A stretch of DNA of 64,000 nucleotides from Topomyia yanbarensis (Eukaryota; Arthropoda; Insecta; Diptera; Culicidae): NCBI RefSeq assembly GCF_030247195.1, contig NC_080670.1:158298580-158362579 (forward strand), given 5' to 3'. Below, piece after piece: positions 34,276-43,330 of this stretch (position 1 is the stretch's first letter; the number at the start of each line of letters is the position of its first letter). A program made the translations under genes and the position numbers. The notes under the pieces were generated by a model. It ran no database searches and was not told where the DNA came from. It worked only from the letters and a program-made list of their open reading frames with translations.

Positions 34276-34398
34276 CTAGGGAGAAATCACTCTAAACTTG
34301 GTCTAAGTCCGACCCCTGCCAAACAAGATTTTTCGGGATTAGAAAAGTTTAACCGAGATTAAAATAGTTTAGCGAGATATTTTGGCATCAGAATATTT

Positions 34399-34550
34399 GA
34401 AGTGACAGCTGCTATCTAAACCAAGAGTATTGAAAACTAGGTGGGATTATCCGAGAACAGCAAGACTTAATTAGCTAAAACTGGTCGGGATCATATTGGG
34501 AACCAAAAAAAAATCACTAATTTATTTTAATCCAAAGTTTAGAGTGATTT
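34399..34550 (+). repeat. Internal direct repeat, copy 1
   Basis: Begins gaagtgacagctgctatcta and ends gtttagagtgattt. About 90% similar by eye to 35009-35162. The repeat end contains an internal copy of the right TIR's inner part. Confidence 0.85.
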
Positions 34551-34618
34551 AATAATAGATAGAGTGGATTAATTTAAACATCGTTTCTGCTGCAATTATT
34601 TGAGCTGGTCAAATTACA

Positions 34619-34918
34619 GCAAAAATCCGCATTACCGTCGACGGGGGTACGAGGGTGGACTTTGTTAAGGAAAATATTGGCACAGAAGAACAATTAAAGT
34701 CGCCCGATCTGGTGACGGGGGATTTCGATTCCTGCACCTATGAACCCATGTCGTACGTAATACGGTTGAATTGCAAGGTAAGAACATTACGAATTCATAA
34801 AAAAATTCATTCGTAACTGATGACTATTTAACAGATAATCGAAACACCCGATCAGTATGCTACAGATTTTACAAACAACTCAATAAACGCAAATCCACGG
34901 TGCTTCTGTGATTCGTAA
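34619..34918 (+). pseudogene. Captured thiamin pyrophosphokinase gene fragment (two exon parts and intron)
   Basis: Thiamin pyrophosphokinase transfers pyrophosphate from ATP to thiamin in the cytosol. Exon part 1 (34619-34777) reads KIRITVDGG (DGG nucleotide-site motif), then KSPDLVTGDFDSCTYEPMSY, which contains the family's GDFDS motif. It ends RLNCK with a GTAAGA donor. A 57-bp intron (34778-34834, ending TTTAACAG) follows. Exon part 2 (34835-34875) reads [13 protein letters not shown], the TPDQ-x2-TDFTK motif. After this the similarity stops and the frame runs through foreign sequence to a stop at 34916-34918. A possible acceptor (ttacag) precedes exon part 1. Roughly 70 of about 250 residues are present, so no enzyme is made. 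The exons are open and well preserved, suggesting recent capture from genomic DNA. Confidence 0.85.
34778..34834 (+). other. Retained intron of captured TPK fragment
   Basis: 57 bp, GTAAGA...TTTAACAG, phase 0. Both the size and the splice sites are typical of short insect introns. Its presence excludes a retro-copied origin. Confidence 0.8.
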
Positions 34919-34966
34919 TCAACCGGCATCTGAATATCAATCAGATCACCAAACGGAATAAACGGA
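34879..34966 (-). pseudogene. Captured PPIE/cyclophilin-33 RRM fragment
   Basis: The minus strand reads [20 protein letters not shown] followed directly by HRGFAFIE. This is the beta2-to-RNP1 part of the RNA-recognition motif of the spliceosomal cyclophilin PPIE (cyclophilin-33); the human protein has [20 protein letters not shown] in this place. About 28 residues are kept. The gene normally encodes an N-terminal RRM and a C-terminal peptidyl-prolyl isomerase domain, of which nothing else is here. The fragment abuts the TPK fragment within 3 bp and is on the opposite strand, so the two were joined artificially, probably during capture or gap repair. Sequence upstream of FIPF does not continue convincingly. 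Confidence 0.85.
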
Positions 34967-35008
34967 ACATTAAACAAAACAGTGACAGTGGTGAAGTGAC
35001 AGCTGGTT

Positions 35009-35162
35009 GAAGTGACAGCTGCTATCTAAACCAAGACTATGAAAACTAGGTAGGATTATTCAAGAACAGTAAAACTTAATAAGATTAGCTAAAACTAGTC
35101 GGGATTATTTTGGGAACAAATAAGTTCACTAATTCATTTTAGTCCAAAGTTTAGAGTGATTT
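35009..35162 (+). repeat. Internal direct repeat, copy 2
   Basis: Second copy of the 34399-34550 unit, ending inside the right TIR. A further 15-bp partial copy (gtgaagtgacagctg) lies just before it at about 34991-35005. Confidence 0.85.
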
Positions 35163-35178
35163 CCCCCTAGAAGTGCAC

Positions 35179-36199
35179 TAGACAAACAAAATACAAGCGA
35201 TAACACGCCAACCGTTTAAAAAACTATTTTAAGCTTAAGCCAAACATGAACCGCCATGTTTGAAAAACGCAAAAACAACCAAGTCCTTTTCAGCTGCCAG
35301 GAAATTTGTCTAAATGTTGAAATTGCCTTTAAATCGCATTCGCAAATTGCATTTGTCCCTAGGGGCAATTAGCACAGGCGAGTTGAGTTAAACGTCAAAC
35401 TGTTTAAATCGCCTGACCATTTTCGTCCGCATTTTTTTGACAGGGATGCTAATTAGTTAGTGGAAAATCAATTGACCTATCGGAATTGTGCTTTTGAAAA
35501 ATGTGGCTGTGGCTTTTTTTTATTATGCAGTTGTGTGGTAGTGTGATAAAAAATTACAGATAATTTATCAAAAGCGCCATTTCGATCGGTCATTTGTTTA
35601 TTACCAAATATTTGGCATAGTTTGCATTGTGATGATCTAATAAATCGACTGATGTTCTTCTTCTGGAGTTTTGAAAAGATTTTATATGTATAAACCGGTG
35701 GCAAAGCTAAACACAATTTTCCTGCACATACTACTAACCGTTCAATTCTTACACATGCTCAAAAAAAGTTTCTTGCACCTTAATAGAAAATCATAACGAA
35801 TATCAGCAGGAGATATGATTTTTATAATTTTTAAAGTTCTGATCAAACTTCTAACATCACACCCGTCTTTTTCGAATTGTTGGATTAATTATTCTATGCT
35901 GTAATGATATTAGTGAAACCTCGTACTTTACGACGATGCGTTTGTTTTCAAATTCGTAACAGGCCAGTCTAACCCGAAAAAAGGGTCCTACCGAAAAGCG
36001 GGCATTTGCACGAAATTTGAAGGTGAACAATGTTTGTCACGAAGCTACATGTTCTCGAATGCACAAAAACAAGGTCATGACAATATTTTTTTTTTTTGGT
36101 TTCTGCTCTAAGGTATCCGCCTGACGATCATCAAGCTCCCCCATGCAGTTTTCGATGATCTAACCCTCTCGAATTCGACTATACCAAAACCGTTTTTTT
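35179..36199. other. Unassigned intergenic DNA
   Basis: AT-rich; no gene or element recognised. Confidence 0.4.
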
Positions 36200-36900
36200 T
36201 TTGTATTTCGTGTGTGTTTGCTGGCTAGCTGCCACCGCATGGGACTAATGCCGGTTTCCTTCCTCCGTCTGAGTTCATGCGAGGAGCAAAAATGCGTTCC
36301 GAACCCTTCTTCTTAAGTGTTGTTAATTTCGGTGCGGTTCCTAACCAGCAGCAGCAACAAAGACGTCCGTCCAAAGCCAACTTCTTGAGAACTGCTTCCC
36401 TCGTCAGATTAGAGAGTAGCGATCGTGCACTGCATGCCTACCGAGTGCCCCTCGGAACGAAGTTGCGGATTCGCATCAACATCATCATCCGTCGTCGTCG
36501 TCGCCGTTGTCGTCACGCATACTAACACTAATCTACGAGGCAGTTTTTTTTTATTGCGCGTTTGAGCGACTTCTGGTCCCACCGCCAACCGCAGCAGCCA
36601 GCAGCAGGAAGCGCCCAGACAGGTCTGGAGAACGAGGGTCACACATTTTTGGACGTAGTCGCCGGCGTTGGGTTTTCGGCCACGTTTATGTGTGTGGCAT
36701 TGGGATTCGGGGGACTAGAAAGACGGACAGATATGCTGATACCCGAATCCAAGTTGAGTCGTAAAAACAAGCACAAACCTGTGCGAGTTGTGGTCCCCGA
36801 ACGGTCTGCTTCTTACTCGTACTATTCTTTTCTTATTTTCTTTTTAGAAGGACCGCTTTTAGACTAAGCTAGCTTGGACAAGTTTCCACCGAAGCTTAAC
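36200..36900. other. GC-richer block with (CGT)n, possible regulatory DNA
   Basis: Unique-looking sequence with CAG and CGT/CAT triplet runs (36346-36360 and 36480-36515). Frames of 77-101 codons overlap on both strands without domains. No transposon motif is seen. Confidence 0.3.
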
Positions 36901-37606
36901 ATTGGGATTAAGTAATAATACCAGCAAAATGTTGATTGGATTGCCTCTAAATGCTGTCTTTGAGAAAAGGAGAGCGGGGAGCTGCTGCTGATGTTTAATT
37001 ATTAATACTTTTTTCCTCTTTCGAACCCAGAACGTTACGCAGATTGATTAGTTTGGGTACCGTGGCGATCCTGCTGCGAGACCGCGAATGAGTTGCAAAC
37101 TTTCGAATCAATTCGACTGAAAGCATTGGATCCTCCTCCGACGGTGATGGTGAAGCCCATGAGACAGTGTGACAGTGGTCCTGATAAAAGCGCGCTGGAT
37201 TGATCGACCGGATCGGATCGTACTGTTGAATGCTGCAAAAAAATGCTGCAAAGATTTTTAAAGCTTTTACCGGCTTTGATTGTGGTCGGTAACGTTATCA
37301 ATTTATTATCCTCATTAATCAAAATGTTTCTGTTTGTTTGACAAATAGAAACTGATGTCTAGAGAGGGAGAAAAATACTGCGATTGGAAAAGGCAGGTTA
37401 CCGATGACATTTTAATGGGTCGTAACATTTGCCAAATGGCGGTGACGGGTCATCGTAGATTTGAGCGTGAAAGGGGTTTTTGATTTGCATTTTGATGACG
37501 GAGAAGGTATTTTTGTCGGGGCCTTGTAGTTAGTTGGTTTCGTAATATAAAGATTGATAATTTAGTTTTAAAATGACGTTGCTAGCAACGCTTGCATTGA
37601 AAAATT
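36901..37606. other. Unassigned intergenic DNA
   Basis: No gene or element recognised. Confidence 0.4.
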
Positions 37607-38336
37607 GTTTTGATCTTCCTAGTGGTGCAATTGTGCCTTTCTCAATCATGAAAACTAGGATTTCATCGTTGTTTATATTGATTGTACAGTTTCAAATGTA
37701 TATATTACATTTTTATTATACATAGCATGACAACTATATACAAGTAAAGAAATCAATACTCGAATTCTAAAACTTTCTAAAAGAAAAAAGGGCTAAATCG
37801 AAAACTGGAACCATCAGAACCAGTAATCGGCGGTTTTGAGATTTAGTTGGCACGCATTCGATTTCTGAAATTTCATGAAACGAATTTTTTTTAGTTCCAG
37901 CAAAGATGTGACCGGACGGTTCAGTCTATATTTCCAGAACCATATAACAGATGTATAACCATATAATGTGTGGATAACATACCTTGAAACTAGGTTTGAG
38001 GAAATCAGGCCGACCATCTCAGAGAAACCAATGTAAGTTTGACAAATGGCCATTTTTTCTCAGACACTTCCGGAACCAACTACGGTCAATTTGGTCAATG
38101 AAACTTCGGTTGGCCGTCAATGGCCTAAACTGCAAATGCAAGTTGTTTGGCACATATTAAAGCAATATTTTTATCCTTTTGCAATCATCGCGGTATAGGT
38201 TTGAAACTGAACTTTCTATGTGACCGCACTCTACAACCCAGGACCGGAAGTCGGATCGGAATGATATTTTATAGCAGTCAAATCGGTCAAGCCATCTCCG
38301 AAAAACTGATGTTACTCGATGGTGGCCAATATGGCT
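37607..38336 (+). repeat. Mosquito dispersed repeat, copy starting 'cctagtggtgcaattgtgcc'
   Basis: Begins with the same words as the nested repeat at 40174 (tggtgcaattgtgcctttctca) and continues with short phrases such as 'cggaaccaactacggtcaat' and 'ggaccggaagtcggatcgga', which I associate from memory with very abundant Aedes repeats. No ORF of interest. It leads directly into the inverted-repeat unit at 38337. Confidence 0.5.
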
Positions 38337-38460
38337 CACGGTGTGTCTAAAACCATTATTGACAAAAAAATGACCATAAATTTGGTATTCGAAAGATACA
38401 GTATCCAGGCATCTTCTCAGTGGATTTCAAAATGATCCATCCAGAGATTCGAGAGAAACG
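38337..38460 (+). repeat. Dispersed repeat, inverted partner of 33652-33785
   Basis: See the partner entry. The right edge at 38460 is where the 3' end of the RTE LINE begins, so the LINE probably inserted into or next to this repeat. Confidence 0.8.
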
Positions 38461-38907
38461 CTCAACGTTCAGGGCGACTGGTCCAGGATCAAGTCCAGTT
38501 AAGGAGGATACTTCATTCGGCGTAGGCGCATCGAGGAGCAGCTGTAGCCCATCAAGTATCTTTTTAATCCATTTATTTAGTTCAACATCAATTTCATGAT
38601 AACACTGAATCAACAATTTGCCTCCACAATACTCGATTTGTAGCAGCAGCTCTCCAACGTCGATTACGCCCAATACTCGCCAAATCACGTTCCACCTGGT
38701 CCGCCCATCGTGCTCTCTGCGCTCCTCGCCTTATTGTACCAACCGGATCATTAGCGAACACCATCTTTGCAGGATTGTTTTCCGGCATTCTTGCAACATG
38801 CCCTTCCCACCGTATCCTTCCAGCTTTGGCCACCTTTTGGATACTGGGTTCGCCATAGAGTGCAGCGAGCTCGTGGTTCATCCTTCGCCGCCACACACCG
38901 TTCTCCT
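38461..38907 (-). pseudogene. RTE/JAM1-type LINE, 3' part (C-terminus of ORF and 3' UTR)
   Basis: The minus strand reads ENGVWRRRMNHELAALYGEP, IQKVAKAGRIRWEGHVARMP, RRGAQRARWADQVERDLASI and WRAAATNRVLWRQIVDSVLS, then a stop. The order R-x-RW-x-GHV-x-RM ... RW-x-D-x-V-x2-DL is typical of the C-terminal region of RTE-group LINE proteins such as JAM1 of mosquitoes. Its upstream continuation is not adjacent: it lies at 44057-45520, beyond an inserted R1 LINE. The 3' UTR runs to about 38461. Confidence 0.85.
38892..38907 (+). other. 16-bp target-site duplication, left copy
   Basis: CACACACCGTTCTCCT, identical to 44057-44072. Marks the left end of the inserted R1 LINE. Confidence 0.95.
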
Positions 38908-39599
38908 TGGACGCTCTCAACTCAGTGATAAAGACTGCCGAGATAGCGATCCAACGAAAAAGGCGAGGCATTCGATACTGTGCGTTAGTGACACTTGACG
39001 TGAATAACGCATTCAACAGCGCAAGCTGGGATGCCATCGCGCTCTCGTTACACCGGCTTAGTCTACCGGTGGGTCTGTACCGGATCCTGGAAAGCTACTT
39101 CCAGAGCCGCGTACTGCTACACGAGACCGATGCCGGTCAGAAAAGGGTTCCGATCACCGCCGGAGTCCCGCAGGGCTCGATCCTAGGCCCGGTGCTATGG
39201 AACCTCATGTATGACGGGGTTCTGAGACTGAAGTTCCCTCCTGGGGTCAAGATCGTCGGCTTTGCCGACGACGTAACCTTGAAGGTCTACGGGGAGTCAA
39301 TCCCTGAGGTAGAACTAACTGCAGAACACGCGATCAACACGGTGGAGGAATGGATGAGCGCGAGAGGCCTGGAGCTCGCTCAGAATAAGACGGAGGTAGT
39401 TATCGTTAACAACCGCAAGTCGGCACAACATGCAGTTATCCATGTGGGAGAAGCCGTGATCACCTCACAGCGGAGTCTGAAGTCTCTCGGAGTCATTATA
39501 GACGACAAGCTGACCTTCGGCAGCCACGTCGACTATACATGCAAGAGAGCGTCGACTGCTGTTGCGGCTCTATCGAGGATGATGTTCAAGAGCTCAAAG
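38908..39599 (+). pseudogene. R1 ORF2 reverse transcriptase, 5' part (interrupted)
   Basis: The reverse transcriptase copies element RNA at the target. Blocks in one open frame: DALNSVIKTAEIAI, RRGIRYCALVTLDVNNAFNS (palm, first Asp), ITAGVPQGSILGPVLWNLMY, KIVGFADDVTLKVYGES (catalytic FADD), ELAQNKTEVVIVNN and SLKSLGVIIDDKLTFGSHVD. The fingers are missing by 5' truncation. The frame is cut at 39599 by the Transib-like insertion, after which it reads into foreign DNA and stops at 39617. The coding sequence resumes at 42608. Confidence 0.95.
39595..39599 (+). other. 5-bp target-site duplication, left copy (CAAAG)
   Basis: Matches 42603-42607 exactly. A 5-bp duplication is characteristic of Transib elements. 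Confidence 0.85.
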
Positions 39600-39659
39600 C
39601 ACAGTGGCTCGGCTTAGAACAAAAAGTGGACTTAAGTCAAAAAATTGTCGTATCAGTAC

Positions 39660-39925
39660 AAATAGGGCAGTTTTTTGTAATTTTGGTACGTTCAATTTGT
39701 TTTTGATATAAAAATACATTAAAAATAAACATTTACTGTTCATTAGGGTGGCTCAAAATAATTTTTTGTCGAAACGGTTCATAAAGTATTTTATAAGTAA
39801 CTGTTATGCACTAGATTCGTTTTTGATGTTAAACCAGGTCAGAAAAAAAAATCTCACTCATTAGGGGGGCTCAAAATTTTTTTTTTTGTGATCGTTCATA
39901 AAATTTTTTAATTATAATTTTTTTT
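39660..39925 (+). repeat. ~110-bp internal repeats of the Transib-like element, left block
   Basis: Units such as 'cattaggg(t/g)ggctcaaaat ... gtttttgatattaaa' recur near 39660, 39745 and 39860. A further partial unit is seen at 40097-40160. Confidence 0.65.
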
Positions 39926-39971
39926 TTCCTTTTTTTATTTCGACTATGTTAGTCACATATTCTTTTTTACG

Positions 39972-40085
39972 TTTTAACGACATTCAATTAGCTAGAGATT
40001 ACTGGGTAGGGAAAGTTATGAAACTTAGAGCCATAGTACTCAAGTGAGAGCAAGGATGTGAAGTAAACAGATCGGAAAACTAGAA
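39972..40085 (+). repeat. Dispersed repeat, copy 2 (partner at 2101-2214)
   Basis: Direct copy of the 2101-2214 unit, here inside the Transib-like element. Confidence 0.75.
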
Positions 40086-40173
40086 GTGGCAGGGTCATTA
40101 GAATGTTAATTATAATTTTAGTGCGCCGAATTTATTTTAAATATTAAAACATGTTTGAAAAACCTGTTTTAAT

Positions 40174-41217
40174 CCACCTAGCGGTGCAATTGTGCCTTTC
40201 TCATTTCTCTAAACTATGGCACGGAGGCTGTTTATGTTCAACATAATTATGGAAATGTCCATTACATTCTTAGTACACTTTGCATTTATACACAATGGCT
40301 TGCCAGCCACGAACTTCATGAGCCACGTGTCAACGGTGAAACACTTGAAACAAAAAAATATCGTACTTCATTAACCTAATCAGCATTAGATCAATGTTAT
40401 CTGCTTGCTAACTTATCTTGTCATGCGGGGGTGGGTATGTGAGGAGGGCGAAAGTTCCATGAACGAACGACTCCCCGGCTTAAATTGGTATGCTTTGTGA
40501 TATTTGTGGTGGTTTAAAAATGAAGGGGAGGAGTATGAGGGCTGAGGGGTGATTTAAGGAGATTTTTAAGGGAGGAGAGTGAACGGTAGAGGGGGGGGGG
40601 GGTGCAACCCCTCTCCTTAAACTATCAACTACGCCCCTGTTAAAATCCAGAAACCTTATGCGAGTCAAAAAAATTTGGCCCTCCGGGATTATGTTGACGT
40701 TTTTCAAAGTGATTGCATAACCTTTCTATATGAGAAAGGCAAAAATGTGCCAAAATCCAAAAAAGTGAACAGTCGTCAAATTTTTTTTCGAGTTTGCATC
40801 AAATCTCGACGTTTCATGCACCTTGAAGACATTTAGCATCAAAAATAAAAATTCTATTTTTAATTTTACCTATAGTTTATATGAGAAATTTCTGTGCGGC
40901 CGCTTTCTTAAACCCGTAATTCCGGAATCAGAATTTCGATCGATTCAAATTTCAATAACAGCCGATGGGAAGGTTACACCTTTCATTTGAGACTAAGTTT
41001 GGGCAAATCGGTCCAGCCATCTCTGAGCAAAATGAGTGACATTTGACACATACGCACATACACACAGATACACACACATACATACACACACATACAGACT
41101 TTTTCCGATCTCGACGAACTGAGTCGAATGGGATATGACACTCGGCCCTCCGGGCCGGGATTAGGTTGAGGTTTTTCAGAGTGATTGCATAACCTTTCTA
41201 TATGAGAAAGGCAAAAA
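40174..41217 (+). repeat. Nested mosquito dispersed repeat (level 4)
   Basis: Starts ttaatccacctagcggtgca...gtgcctttctcat and ends in 'aacctttctatatgagaaagg', so its ends contain inverted 'cctttctcat/atgagaaagg' words. It includes a poly-G tract (40590-40602), a (CACATA)n tract (41047-41097) and 'cgatctcgacgaactgagtc', a phrase I know from abundant Aedes repeats. The end motif 'agtgattgcataacctttct' also occurs internally at 40709-40730, so it may consist of two joined copies. It interrupts the ~110-bp repeats of the Transib-like element. Confidence 0.65.
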
Positions 41218-41470
41218 GCCCCCTCTCATTAGGGTTCCTTAAAAAAAATTATTTTGTGGTAACATTTAATATTTTTTAGTAGAAATGTTTGTGTACTGCA
41301 TTCCTTTTTGATATTAAAACATTAGAAAAAACACTCATTAGAGAAGCTAGAAAAATAATTATTTTGCCGTTAAGTTTCTTATTTTTTTTGTTAATTTTGG
41401 TACGCCGCGTATATGTTTGATATTCAAAATAATTTTTATCTCATAAGAGTTCTTTAAAATGATTGTTATG
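41217..41470 (+). repeat. ~110-bp internal repeats of the Transib-like element, right block
   Basis: Units with 'tctcattagggttccttaaa' and 'cctttttgatattaaaacat' recur near 41222, 41332 and 41435, continuing the left block on the other side of the nested repeat. Confidence 0.65.
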
Positions 41471-42602
41471 TCTTAACGATTCAAATAAGATGATTTTGAA
41501 CGTTGAATTCATTTTGACGTAAATTGTAAAGCAAAAATAACTTCACTAATCTGTAGTTTGGTTCACGCAAAATGAATGTTTTATGATAAAGTATTTCGGG
41601 GCTGCCGTAAGTCTACTCGCATGCACTGGAAAAGCCATGAAATGATTGTGGCTTCATATCCCATCACATCACATGTGATTTATTCAAACAGATTTTATTT
41701 TATTTGGGTTATTTTGGGACATTGAATCGATTCATCTACAAAAGGTTGAGCAAAAAAAAAATTTAAAAAGATACAGTTTGATTTTATGTTGATAAAAAAA
41801 ACTCTTATGTTAATTCGTTTATTTAGAAAATTAAGCATAATTTATTTTAATCTTCATCCGATTCTTTAAAAAATGATGATTCATCCGATATTTTCTGCTT
41901 CATGGAATGGATACTATCAGCATCTAAGTAATTACTCTTTCCACTCGGCTCCTCTCGTTTGTGCACTTGTAGAAACTTCGCGGATCATCCGCTCAATGTT
42001 ATTTGAAAGCTGTGCTTGTCTTCATGTCCTTATTCTAGTTATAAAATAATTATTGAAATTTTCTATCAATAAATACCACGCGTCTCCATTTGCAGTTTTT
42101 TTTAAATTTTGATTGCTTATCGCAAGTTTTCGCAAAACTACCATGGGCTCATGTGAAAGAGAAAATTAAAAGCTTTCGAATGAGTACAGTGCGATAGCGG
42201 GCGTTCGCGGGCGCCGTAGTTGTTATGGCTTTAGAAGTTTGTGCTTTGTTAATTATCATGACAAACAGCTATTTAAACAATGAAAAAACAAACTAGTAAC
42301 TCATTTGTGGTAATTTTACGATGTAATTTAATCAAACGAATAATTTTGCTGAAGTAACCTATGCCATAGGACCAACTGTTTCTTCGAAAAACGAAAATAA
42401 CTGGATAAAGTTCCGATGAGCAAATTTTGCAAAACCACTGGACTTACACCTTTCTAAAAGCTGTGAAAAATTCATGTTTCATCTAAATAGCCTAAAATCT
42501 TGCAAAATTGTCTCCGGCACATAAGCCAACCCAAGAAAAATATTGATGAACATATCGCGTGACCTTCATATCTAGACTTAAGTCCGGGCTCGTCCCACTG
42601 TG
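41471..42602. other. Right half of the Transib-like element, no coding content
   Basis: AT-rich, no frame with a transposase motif, ends in the CCACTGTG terminus. Confidence 0.6.
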
Positions 42603-42607
42603 CAAAG
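42603..42607 (+). other. 5-bp target-site duplication, right copy (CAAAG)
   Basis: Identical to 39595-39599. Confidence 0.85.
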
Positions 42608-43330
42608 GTGTGCGCAAGTAGACGTAGGTTACTGGCAGGCGTTGCCGTATCTATCATCAGGTACGGCGGCCCGTCATGGTCAAGAGCACTGAGGGTAACT
42701 AGTTACCTACAGAAACTGGAGAGCACCTACCGCGTGATGTACCTCAGAGTGATATCTGCATACCGCACGGTATCACACGATGCATCCTGCGTGATAGCGA
42801 GCATGATGCCAGTCGGGCTGGTCATTCGGGAAGATGAGGAGTGCTTCAAGCTACGTGGAAATAGAGGAGCCCGCGAGTGCACCAGGGTGACCTCGGTCGC
42901 CAAATGGCAGCGTGTGTGGGATAACTCCTCGAAAGGTAGGTGGACCCACCGGCTGATACTTAACATATCGAGCTGGATGGGAAGACCCCATGGGGAAGTT
43001 CACTTCCATCTGACACAATTCCTGTCAGGCCATGGCTGTTTCCGACAGTACCTCCACAGGTTCGGGCACGCGGAGGTCCCAGCCTGCCCGGACTGCCCAG
43101 GTGTAGACGAAACTGCCGAACACATACTGTTCGTATGTCCTCGGTTCGACGTCGAAAGAAGAGCAATGCTTGACGTCTGTGGATGGAATACAACCCCGGA
43201 TACCCTTATTCAGCGGATGTGTCAATCGGTGGAGAAGTGGAACGCCGTCTTGGCTGCTACCACCCAGATTGCCTGTAGGCTGCAGGTAATTTGGCGAACC
43301 GAGCAACAGACGACGGGCACGACTAACTAG
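42608..43330 (+). pseudogene. R1 ORF2, 3' part: thumb and Cys/His C-terminus
   Basis: This is the direct in-frame continuation of 38908-39599. It reads RRRLLAGVAVSIIRYGGPSW, YRVMYLRVISAYRTVSHDAS, HGEVHFHLTQFLSGHGCFRQ, the conserved cluster CPDCPGVDETAEHILFVCP (C-x2-C...H...C) and QRMCQSVEKWNAV, then a natural stop at 43328-43330. All residues of the cluster are kept. The Cys/His cluster is thought to help RNA or target binding in R1 proteins. The function is lost only because the gene is split and 5' truncated. Confidence 0.95.

Larger units (their letters stand above)
34276..35170. mobile_element. TIR element with 8-bp TSD carrying captured host exons
   Basis: The ends are inverted repeats of about 31 bp (ctagggagaaatcactctaa at the left; complement of ctagggggaaatcactctaa at the right). 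They are flanked by the identical 8-bp duplication AAGTGCAC (34268-34275 and 35171-35178). An 8-bp duplication is the hallmark of hAT-type insertion, though the CTAGGG end is not the usual hAT CAG end, so the superfamily is inferred. Inside, a ~153-bp direct repeat (34399-34550 and 35009-35162) brackets 458 bp of foreign DNA. That insert holds pieces of two host genes (next entries). No transposase is present. This is a gene-capturing non-autonomous transposon, comparable to Pack-type elements. Confidence 0.85.
39600..42602. mobile_element. Transib-like non-autonomous DNA element, 3.0 kb
   Basis: The ends are CACAGTGG and CCACTGTG, with a further matched inner block (ggacttaagtc) in each terminus, and a 5-bp duplication CAAAG. 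Transib transposons have 5-bp duplications and CAC-starting ends, and are the known relatives of RAG1. The left terminus is CACAGTG followed by 12 bp and ACAAAAAGT, close to the V(D)J heptamer-12-nonamer signal (ACAAAAACC). The right terminus has the heptamer but no obvious nonamer. Removing the element together with one CAAAG restores the R1 reading frame. The interior is AT-rich with ~110-bp repeats and a nested mosquito repeat. No transposase frame is present. Confidence 0.8.
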
